A DNA stretch of 64,000 nt, taken from the NCBI GenBank assembly GCA_015143295.1, contig CM026557.1:25639760-25703759 (forward strand). The letters are read 5' to 3'. A program made the position numbers and the translations under genes. The notes below the pieces were generated by a model. That model saw only the letters and a list, made by a program, of their open reading frames with translations. It was not told the origin of the DNA and ran no database searches. Source of the stretch: Tetracentron sinense (lineage: Eukaryota; Streptophyta; Magnoliopsida; Trochodendrales; Trochodendraceae). Of this stretch, positions 1-8,654 are shown one piece after another; position 1 is the first letter of the stretch; every line of letters starts with the position of its first letter.

Positions 1-173
1 CCGCTTTGTACATCAAGGAAGTGGTGAGGTTGCACGGAGTGCCCGTTAATATTGTGTCAGATCGGGATCCAAGATTCACATCACGATTCTGGAAAAGCTT
101 CCAGGAGGCTATGGGTTCCTGACTTGATTTCAGCACCGCTTTTCATCCACAGACGGATGGACAAACTGATAGA

Positions 174-914
174 GTGAACCAAGTCATTGAAGACATGCTT
201 CAGGCTTGTATGTTGGATTTCAGAGGCAGTTGGGAAGAGCACTTGCCTTTGGTTGAATTCGCCTACAATAACAGCTATCAGGCAAGTATCCAAATGGCAC
301 CATTTGAGGCCTTGTATGAGCGAAGTTGTAGGTCTTCTCTCTATTGGGATGAGGTAGGAGAAATGAAATTACTTGGTCCAGAATTGATTGAGCAAACTGC
401 AAACACAGTTAAGATCATTCGGGATCGATTAAAAGCCGCTCAAGATCGCCAGAAAAGTTATGCGGACACGCGCCGTAGGGACTTGGAATTTCAAGTAGGG
501 GATCAAGTTTTTGTGAAAGTATCTCCTAGCAAAGGGATCATGAGATTAGGAAGGCGAGGCAAGCTCAGTCCTCGGTATGTCGGGCCTTTTGAGATTATCA
601 CACGAATTGGTGAGGTTGCTTACAGGGTAGCTCTCCCACCTCACATGGCCGCAGTTCACAACGTCTTCCATGTGTCTATGCTTCGGAAATACATTGCGGA
701 TCCTTCGCATGTCATAGACTTGGAACCGTTGGAGATTCGAGAGGACCTCACCTTGATTGAAAAGCCGGTTCCGATTTTGGATTGGAGAGATCAGGTGCTT
801 CGCAACAAAACAATCCCTTTGGTTCTGGGGCAATGGCAACACCATGCTCGGGAAGAAGCTACATGGGAGCGTGAAGCTGAAGTCAAAGCAAATTACCCAG
901 AATTAATTGTATGA
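174..914 (+). CDS. Gypsy integrase C-terminal part and chromodomain remnant (3' end of pol)
   Basis: The frame starts inside the integrase core (QVIEDMLQACMLDF, then [20 protein letters not shown]) and runs through the GPY/F-type module ([23 protein letters not shown], shown here only in outline) into a C-terminal stretch ending in [18 protein letters not shown]. That tail has the form of the second half of a chromodomain, which marks plant chromoviruses and is thought to guide integration into heterochromatin. The upstream integrase sequence, from position 1, is also present. The product would be part of a Gag-Pol polyprotein cleaved by the element's own protease. The stop at 914 lies about 90 bases before the purine tract, the usual arrangement. 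Confidence 0.88.
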   Translation: MNQVIEDMLQACMLDFRGSWEEHLPLVEFAYNNSYQASIQMAPFEALYERSCRSSLYWDEVGEMKLLGPELIEQTANTVKIIRDRLKAAQDRQKSYADTRRRDLEFQVGDQVFVKVSPSKGIMRLGRRGKLSPRYVGPFEIITRIGEVAYRVALPPHMAAVHNVFHVSMLRKYIADPSHVIDLEPLEIREDLTLIEKPVPILDWRDQVLRNKTIPLVLGQWQHHAREEATWEREAEVKANYPELIV

Positions 915-1003
915 GTTTTGTATAGGTTTTGTATATGTGGCTTGTATTTTTTTTTTGATTCTGTAATGCATGTCCCGTCCAAATTTCGAGGATGAAATTT
1001 TTG

Positions 1004-1017
1004 TAAGGGGGGGAGGA
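1004..1017 (+). other. Polypurine tract next to 3' LTR
   Basis: A G-rich run (TAAGGGGGGGAGGA) lies directly before the LTR start TGTAGAGCCCC. The preceding AAATTTCGAGGATGAAAT is also seen before the LTR of element H at 43.7 kb. In this family the tract primes plus-strand DNA synthesis. Confidence 0.85.
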
Positions 1018-1233
1018 TGTAGAGCCCCAGACTTTTTCATGCTTAATACATGGCACTTTCGTTGCCATTTTGCCTTTAAAGAGGTATAATTAATAAATAA
1101 GGAAGAAATTGGAAATTCTGAAACGTCAGAAATTTTCCTTTTTGAAGTACGAACCCAGCGCAAGTTGAATCGTCAAAATCGGACGAACGAGTCAAAAGAT
1201 ATGGCCAAAACAGTCTGGGCCTGCAGGCAATCG

Positions 1234-1422
1234 GTAGCTCGGAAGGCGCTAAGGACGTAGCTCGGAAGGCGCTAAGGATGTAGCTCGGTTATGCGCTAAG
1301 GACGTAGCTCGGTTATGCGCTAAGGATGTAGCTCGGTTATGCGCTAAGGACGTAGCTCGGTTATGCGCTAAGGACGTAGCTCGGTTATGCGCTAAGGACG
1401 TAGCTCAGAAGGCGCTAAGGTC
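1234..1422 (+). repeat. Tandem repeat, about 8 copies of 23-24 bp
   Basis: The unit is GTAGCTCGGTTATGCGCTAA followed by GGAC or GGAT. Outer copies carry GAAGGCG in place of TTATGCG. The copies are nearly identical in the middle of the array, so expansion was recent or is kept homogeneous. The array sits in U3 at the place where other LTRs here carry palindrome arrays. Confidence 0.92.
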
Positions 1423-1620
1423 GTGCTCTGATAAGGCACAGACAACACATAGACAACGTACTCTGAGAACGTAGCTCGAGCTTTGATAACGTATACGTTG
1501 TGCATCCGTTGTGCAACAACAACAATGGGTACATTGTACAGCTACAACGGGTACGTTGTACAGCTACAACGGGTACGTTGTGCAGCACGTCGGGCACATT
1601 GTACATAAGACAACGGACAA

Positions 1621-1910
1621 TGTGTTCAGCACTATTCACAGCACAACGTGTTCGGCACTATTCACAGCACAACGTGTTCGGCACTGTTCACAGCACAACG
1701 TGTTCGGCACTGTTCACAGCACAACGTGTTCGGCACTGTTCACGGCACAACGTGTTCGGCACTGTTCACAGCACAACATGTTCGGCACTGTTCACAGCAC
1801 AACGTATTCGGCACTGTTCACAGCACAACGTGTTCGGCACTGTTCATAGCACAACGTGTTCAGCACTGTTCACAGCACAACGTGTTCGGCACTGTTCACA
1901 GCACAACGTG
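1621..1910 (+). repeat. Tandem repeat, about 11 copies of 26 bp
   Basis: The unit is CGTGTTCGGCACTGTTCACA plus GCACAA. Because 26 is not a multiple of three and the unit lacks stops in every plus frame, long open frames appear in three phases. They are artefacts. A shorter imperfect repeat (ACAACGGGTACGTTGTACAG) precedes it at about 1545-1600. Confidence 0.93.
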
Positions 1911-2829
1911 TTGGGTGTTCGTGTGTTTGCAGAAACTTCAGTAAGGGTGTTATGGTCTTTTGGTCGGTTCACTCTTACCTTAAGAGTTTAAGCCGAGCCT
2001 TTAGGGCTTCATTTCGACACTTAGAGAGATTGGGAGATAAGAAGAGAAGAAAGGGCGATTCCTAAACCTAGGGTTTCCATTTTGGAGAGAAATCAAAGGG
2101 TTTTGAGACCCTAGATCACTTCCAGTCCGGGTTTTCTCCAAGATCTCGGCTCAAGCACTCGTGGAGAGCGTTCTCCAAGCTAGGGCAGAAGCTACACAGT
2201 CGTTTTGGAAAGGGGATTTCTTCCTCACTTGATCAAGGTCGGTACTTCTTACTACCCTCCTAGTTATAGTTCCTCTTTCCCCTTTATTTCTCTTTATTTT
2301 CCTTTATTACACGTGTTATGAGATGGATGGTTGTGAATGGCGAATGGAGATGGAATGGGCGACTGGATGCCAATGGTTGTGTTGTGATGATTATAATGGG
2401 GAGGGCATTGTTCCAATAATGAACATACATGTATGATTTGAGAAAAACCCATCTAGAAAAGCATGTTGTAGGGTAAATCGATAATGAACATACCATGTTT
2501 GATGAAATGCCAAGGTGAATAAAGTGAGTTGTAATTTAGGAAATGCATGCCTAATAAATTCTGAATATTGCTAGGGCCTATGATAGTGTGTTTTCTTGCT
2601 TTTCCTAAATGATATGAATATTACATTGCTCAATCATTGATGTTATATGTATTGTGAAATTACCCAAATGTCATATTTAAATTTAAATGCAATTATGTAC
2701 ACGGTTCCCACGAGCACGGCATGCATGACATGATTTATCGAGGTTTTCAAGAACATGGTTAGAGGTGGGACATATCCTATGATATGTTTTACCTCGCTTT
2801 TCACAAGAAGACAAGAACCAACATTACAC

Positions 2830-2975
2830 GAGGGGTCTCCCCTCACTCACAAGTGCATATCATGAAGAAGGGCCTCCCTTCCCTCGCAAGTACATACATA
2901 TCATGAAGAAGGGTCTCCCTTCCCTCGCAAGTGCATTGCATAAAGAAGGGTCTCCCTTCCCTCTCAAGGCATCTC
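2830..2975 (+). repeat. Four tandem hairpin units, 37-41 bp
   Basis: Each unit holds a 6-bp stem with a 3-base loop: GAGGGG-TCT-CCCCTC in the first, GAAGGG-CCT-CCCTTC in the second and GAAGGG-TCT-CCCTTC in the third and fourth. The first unit differs from the others on both arms so that pairing is kept. Confidence 0.8.
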
Positions 2976-3332
2976 TCAAGCGAATCTCACAAGGATAGCT
3001 CACAAGTGTATCTCACAAGTCACATGATCACAAGCAAGCACGCATGACATGCATGACATGACACGTACAACACAAGCAAGATAGACAAGACAAGCTTTCA
3101 AGTACGAAAAGACATTTCAAGCCAAGTCAAGTGCACGATGTTTTCAAGAGGTTTTATCGGTTTTCTACGAAATACAAGCATGATTATAAATTGCTTTACT
3201 TCCTTGTATGATATGAATTGCTTCTGTCTGACATATATGAATTGCTCCTGATTATGTATTGCCATTGTTATGCTATAATTGTTGGTTAGTATTTAGTACC
3301 CGCTGAGTATTCAATGCTCAGCCGTACTTCTT

Positions 3333-3452
3333 ATGTCGGCAGGTTATGAGGGAGCTGCTCCTCCATTTGATGTTTGTGCTCCTAGTCCATGGGTGGAGGA
3401 GGAGTACGTCGAGGAACCTTTGGAGGAACCTCCAGTAGAGGGTTACCATTAG
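3333..3452 (+). CDS. LTR-internal acidic micro-ORF with PWVEEEY motif (LTR-1 copy)
   Basis: A 39-residue frame starts MSAGYEGAAPPFDVC and continues through SPWVEEEYVEEPLEEPPVEG. It begins at the ATG overlapping the CGGCAG/GT site that follows the conserved hairpin. Recognisable versions occur in LTRs A, B, C, D, J and K of this window, always in the same phase relative to that site. Function is unknown: it may be a small independent peptide, the 3' exon of a spliced LTR transcript, or a chance frame over a conserved RNA element. Conservation of amino acids through differing codons argues mildly for coding. Confidence 0.4.
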   Translation: MSAGYEGAAPPFDVCAPSPWVEEEYVEEPLEEPPVEGYH

Positions 3453-3749
3453 GTGGTTGTAGATTCTGAGTGAATAGCTGTGGGTGAGATGAGAGATATA
3501 CCTTCATGTATTTTGGCGGGTCTGTCCGCACGTTCTTTTGGATTCCTTTTGTGTAAACTTGGATTCTTATATACATAGAGGTTGTTGAGACTTCCGCTGT
3601 GCTATGTTGGAGTATGTTTCCGCTGTTTATATCCTCTATTGTATATGCTCTGTGGGTTTTTGCAGGTTGTTTGTCAAGCAAGTCATGTAAGCCATGATTA
3701 GTCGTCCAAAGTTCACTCTAACTCCTAGGGTGGGTTTTGGGTCGCGACA

Positions 3750-5287
3750 TAATCAGGAAGCTACATTGGATGTAGATGCATCTCAATGGAATGAAGCCAT
3801 GAATGTTGAAATAGATTCCATGCATGACAATGGTGTCTGGACTTTAGTAGATCCACCAGATGGTATAAGACCAATTGGATGCAAATGGATTTACAAAAGG
3901 AAGAAGGGTGCCTATGGTAACGTGGAGACCTATGAAGCTAGACTTGTTGCAAAAGGTTATACTCAAATTCAAGGAGTTGATTATGAGGATACCTTTTTCA
4001 CTTGTAGCTATGCTTAAATCCATCAGGATATTACTAGCTATAGTTGCACACCATGACTATAAGATATGGCAAATGGATGTCAAAACTGCTTTCCTTAATG
4101 GAATGTTAGATGAAGACATCTATATGAAGCAACCAGAGAGCTTCATTGCTCCTAACCAGGAGAATATGGTATGCAAGCTCAACAAGTCGATATATGTTTT
4201 GAAACAAGCTTCAAGAAGCTGGAACCAAAGATTTGATCTTTCGATCAAAGAATTTGGATTCCAAAAGAATTTGGAAGAATCTTGTATATATAAGGACAGT
4301 GGGAGAGTGGTAGTATACCTAATTTTTAATGTAGATGACATCCTACTAATTGGGAATGATATAGGGATGTTGTCATCAGTCAAGATATGGCTTTCTCAGC
4401 ATTTCTCAATGAAAGACTTGGGAGAGGCATCATATATTCTCGAAATAAAGATTCTGAGAGATAGAAAATGCCGAATGTTGGGATTGAGCCAAACTTCCTA
4501 CATGGACAAGATATTGTCTAGGTACAGTATGAGTGATTGTAAGACAACACTCATTCCTTTTGGACATGGTGTCACATTGTCTAAAAAGATGGCCCCTACA
4601 TCAGCTGATGAGATCGAGCAGATGAAGAGGTGCCCTTATGCTTTGGCAGTTGGGAGCCTCATGTATGTCATGTTATGTACAAGACCGGATATCTTTCATG
4701 CAGTGGGAGTTGTTAGTCTGTTCCAAAGCATTCCAAGCGTTAATCATTGGACTGTAGTGAAGCACATTATGAAGTATTTGAAAAGGACTAGGGATTATTT
4801 GCTTACCTTTCAATCAGAAGATTTAGTTGGACTGGGTTATACTGATTCCGATTTCCAATCTGATCCGGACAATAGAGCTTCCACATCTGGGTATGTGTTT
4901 ATACTGGGTGGTGCTGCTATCAGTTGGCGCAGCATAAAGCAGAAGAGTATTGCTGACTCCACCACAGAAGCAGAATATATTGCAGCTTCAGAAGTAGCAA
5001 TAGAAGCAGTCTGGTTCATAAGATTTTTGTAAGAGCTAGGAAATGTTCCTTCAGCACTCAGACCTATCACTCTCTTCTGTGATAGTAACGATGCAATAGC
5101 CCATAGCAAAGAACCTAGGAACCACAAAAGGATGAAACATGTGGAGCGGAAATATCATCTCATTCGTGAGATCATTGATAGGCAAGATGTAGTGGTTATA
5201 AAGATTAGGTCTCAACTTAATGTTGCTGACCCGATGACCAAGGCTTTATCAGATAAAGTTTTTGTAACACACTTAGACAGTATGTGA
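3750..5287 (+). pseudogene. Copia reverse transcriptase and RNase H region
   Basis: Reverse transcriptase features are GCKWIYKRKK, AKGYTQIQGVDYEDTF, IWQMDVKTAFLNG and a VDD catalytic box (LIFNVDDILLIGND, about 4320-4360). The RNase H part has LGYTDSDFQSDPDNRASTSG near 4835 and ADSTTEAEYIAA near 4960, and the end resembles RKYHLIREIIDRQDVVV and ADPMTKAL. In the family these domains copy the RNA genome into DNA inside cytoplasmic particles. I cannot assign the Copia lineage with confidence. Confidence 0.88.
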
Positions 5288-5329
5288 TTGAAATCTATGG
5301 CATAGTGACTTTTAGGGAAAGTGGGAGAT

Positions 5330-7540
5330 TGTTGGACATGATGCCCAGAAAAGTCATTTAGATTGTTAGAACCTTATTAATTTGATTAATAAATGCTTTT
5401 TCTTAATCTATTGTGTATTCATTATGGGTAATTGACCATGATCATGAGATGATCTATACGATATGAGATATCGATAAAGGTCCATAGGATATATTGTAGG
5501 AAAGTTATGTGATTAGATTATCACAAGTAGATATAACTTTTCGGTTCCTTATACCTTATATAGTCACAGCTATGGATGAAGCTGGGCACTTCACTTATAT
5601 GGCTGCCAGAATGCTAAGATATTCTCAATAGTTGAGATGTAGTTCTATCTCGAACTATTGTAGTGAAGACTACACATCAGCATATGGGTGCTTAAATGTA
5701 CACTGACTGATTGCATTCAATGAGAGACCTCTTGCATAAACATACTATCAGATAGTTGGTCTCTCATTCACATTGAACGGTTTCGATGATCCTTAAATCT
5801 GATGAGTTCATCTATGACTGGGCAGTGATCTGACTGTTTTGATTCCACCAAGGTATTTTCTAACTTAGGGAATACAATACAGTGATAGTTGGATAGTCAG
5901 AAAGTTGTTCGAGTCATGATGAATTTCAAGCAAGAAATCCATGCTCATTAATTTGAGAGATTATCCAAGTTCCGGGTAAGACAGTTGATTAAGTTCAAAT
6001 CCTGCGCAGGTGATTTTGAAAACAAAATAAGCTTTGAAATATACTTTTATTAAAATGTATTATACTTATAAAAGGTTTTTTTCAAAAATTTTTTCATGAG
6101 AAATTGTTTTTCATGGCTTAATAATAAGTCTTGGAAACCCGGATGATTTACAATGGGCTATGGGCTAGATAGTATGTCAATCTCGAAGGCCTATTAGGGA
6201 TAATGTATTTGGAAGGATAAATCGAATTTAAAAGTTCATGTGGCGGGATCCGTAATGGTTAATGTTCATACACTGGGATTCAATTGCAACATGGAGATCT
6301 CATGTCACTTGCAATTCCGATGTAATTCCCATTTAGGGTTAATGGGATAACATTGGATAAGCCAGAGTAAGAATGTCCCAGAGTAATATGTGGAGGTGCT
6401 CACATAAGAAATACAAGCTCAATAATTGATTAAAAGTTAATCAATTATTTTATGTGATTAAAACTTAATCATTTAATTAAATAGATTAATAGTTAATTTA
6501 TTGTTTAAATTAATTGTTAATTTAAACTAAGAGATTATTTTAGTAATTATTTGATTAACATAATTAATGGGGAAATGAGTTTGACCCATATCCATAAACC
6601 CATTAAAATGGACCTTTAATATGGGCCAAAGCCCATGGGTTTAAACCTTAGAGTGGGGCGCCCACTTGAGGAATCCTAATTGGATTAGGATTTGTTTAAT
6701 TGAATATTTATTGAAATATAATTCCTTTGATTATGGAATTAAAATCCAAGTGTTGATTGTAATTAGGATTAAGATGTTATTGTAATTAGATTACAATAAG
6801 GAGTTTTAACTCCTCAAATCCCACGCCCCATAGAAGCTCACGCCCCCCCTTGTGGATTCCTAGTTTGACTAGGTTTCCTACTTTGGTGTAGGATGTTGAC
6901 TTGTCTCTTTTAATTAAGGAATCCTCTTATAATAGAGACTCTTTAATTAATAGGATTACTCTAACTAAAGTAGTTATAGATTAAGTAGGAGTTTATTTAA
7001 TTAATAATAAGAGCTATTGTTAATTAATAAATCCTACTAGATAAGATCAAGTTGGAGTAGGATTAGGATAAGATCCTAGTCTATAAATACCCCATCACCC
7101 TAGACCATTATGTAGAATTCTCCAAAAAAATTTCTCCCCTCTCTCTCCAAACCGTGAGCCCTAGGGGAGACCCCTAGGGATTTTCGTGAGCTATATTGGT
7201 GGTCCTAGTTGGGTTTTGCAAATCTAGGGTTTTGAACCTTAGTATTATTGGTGATAGAAGGTCTACACCTTTGATCCATCTTCTTCCTCTTGCTTCTATA
7301 ATTCCAAAGGAGATTCTAAAGCTTTGTGGGGATAGCGAAGAACAAAGATCGAGCTTCTAGTATTTTTTCAGAGAAATCTCTGCAAAGAGTTCTGACGGTT
7401 TGAGTGGATTAAGCTTCACCGGTGAAAAACATTCACCGAGGTGATATGACTAAAACTCTTAGATAATTTTGATGCTTTTTATGGTGTTAAGATTTAGGGG
7501 ATCCAGTTCCCGCATAAATTTTTATCCGGATCCTCCTTCA
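5330..7540 (+). repeat. Copia LTR (F1), about 2.2 kb
   Basis: It starts TGTTGGACATGATGCCC right after the purine tract. The end at 7540 (GGATCCTCCTTCA) is my best guess from the CA dinucleotide and from the end of the related LTR E. A TATA-like CTATAAATACCCC lies at 7081-7093, followed by a CT-rich leader. A second, partial copy is at 28252-30096, and a more distant relative (E) is at 22422-24588. Confidence 0.75.
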
Positions 7541-8654
7541 TTCCAAGCAGTAGTAATTTAAGATTACAAATCCAATGAAGAACATGATTAGTTAGTCCGA
7601 CTGAGGATACACATCTAACCTAAATCTCACGGAATGCTAAATTATAGCCAATTCACTTAGACACATTTAGTGAATAGTTCAAAAGTGAAGCATTGTGTGT
7701 AGTGGTGGTCTGACAAGATACTAGATCAAGGTTTCTTTCCCTTTCCAAGGATATGACATTAACCACTAAGGGGACTCCTGGAGATATACATCATAAAATT
7801 CAAACCTAGTTAGATCCAGAAATGATGATTTTTTACATTTTATTGATCCTTTATCCATTTTATTTGACGCAATATTTTTTTTAATTTTTGGTCAAATACC
7901 TCCAGTTTGTAAGATTTCTTTTGATGATCTTTATCTGATCATATCTTTTCATGCAATGATGACTTTCACACTATCTAGGCAGGTAGTCCTAGCTATTAGC
8001 AGTAGAGGTTTTCATTCTAGTGACCCAGATAGATACCTACTGTCTGCCTAGGTAGCCATTTCATACTGTTTGTATCTAATAGTGACTTTCACACTATCCC
8101 AGTAGGTAGCCCTTTTTATTGCAATAATTTTAGCTTATGGAGGATGCACAAAATGAGGATGACTAACAAATATGGTCATTCTAGATTGGTCATCCAAGGT
8201 CACGCTTAAGAGATAAGTCAAACACCTACAGATTGGAAAATAGACCTCTCAACAGAATCAGTCAGAGTGCATGTGAAATTTGTGAAACATACACACATGA
8301 ATAAGTCTCTAACTATTCAACCCGGTCTAATTTTCAGCCTAACCAAGAGACTATGCAGGTGATATATCCTCAATCAGTAACAAACTCATGTTCAACCCTG
8401 GACTAGTATAGAAATAAAGATCGCACAAGGAATGCAAATCATGCAAGTCAAACAAGGGCAACATGAAAAAAATCTTTTTGGATTTTATGGTTTTTCAATG
8501 TTTTTGGATTTTTCAAAATAAAGAAAACAGAACAACATACCAAAGTAAATAAACACTAGTAAAAAGTAAGACTACTAGAACACAGATAGCATAGCACTTG
8601 GACAAGATATATCACTAACAGCACACCCTAGGCTATGACAGGCATGGGCTAAGT
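7541..8654. other. No gene seen; possible 3' non-coding part of a SIRE-like Copia element
   Basis: I find no coding sequence here. Imperfect related motifs occur at 7970-8110 (CTATCTAGGCAGGTAG, CTGCCTAGGTAGCC, CCCAGTAGGTAGCCC). On the minus strand, a TTTTGAAAAATCCAAAAACA stretch near 8500 is of a kind I associate with the internal region downstream of pol in SIRE-like elements. If so, the minus-strand Copia remnant to the right lost its pol. Confidence 0.35.

Larger units (their letters stand above)
1..3749 (+). mobile_element. Ty3/Gypsy chromovirus (Tekay-like), 3' part with 3' LTR
   Basis: This is the right-hand part of a Gypsy element whose 5' half lies outside the window. It consists of the integrase C-terminal part and chromodomain remnant (1-914), a purine-rich tract (1004-1017) and a full LTR (1018-3749, TG...CA). 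The coding part closely resembles the minus-strand element at 51.4-56.4 kb, and the last 450 bases of the LTR match the LTR at 50055-51444, so both belong to one family. The LTR end abuts Copia coding sequence at 3750, so this element appears to have inserted into that Copia element. It is a fossil with only a few breaks in the visible part. Confidence 0.9.
1018..3749 (+). repeat. Gypsy 3' LTR (LTR-1), 2732 bp
   Basis: The LTR begins TGTAGAGCCCCAGAC and ends GGGTCGCGACA. Inside, in order: a 23-24-bp tandem array (1234-1422), a 26-bp tandem array (1621-1910), a leader region with AAGG/GTCGGTACTT (about 2238), four short hairpin units (2830-2975), the CTGAG...CTCAG hairpin (3303-3321), the CGGCAG/GT site (3337-3343) and the PWVEEEY reading frame. 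The last 450 bases align closely with LTR J at 50055-51444. Only one LTR is in the window, so age cannot be estimated. Confidence 0.9.
3750..7540 (+). mobile_element. Ty1/Copia element, 3' part (reverse transcriptase, RNase H, 3' LTR)
   Basis: Copia coding sequence starts abruptly at the edge of LTR-1 and runs to about 5287. It is followed by a purine-rich tract (GGGAAAGTGGGAGAT) and a Copia-type LTR starting TGTTGGACATGATGCCC. The 5' half is missing from the window because the Gypsy element lies there. The fossil shows a small number of breaks in the coding part. Confidence 0.85.

Noticed and set aside
1500-1991. Three overlapping open frames of 98-163 codons
   Set aside because: They are one 26-bp repeat read in three phases; the peptides (QRVRHCSQHNVFGTVHSTTC and its shifts) have no independent support.
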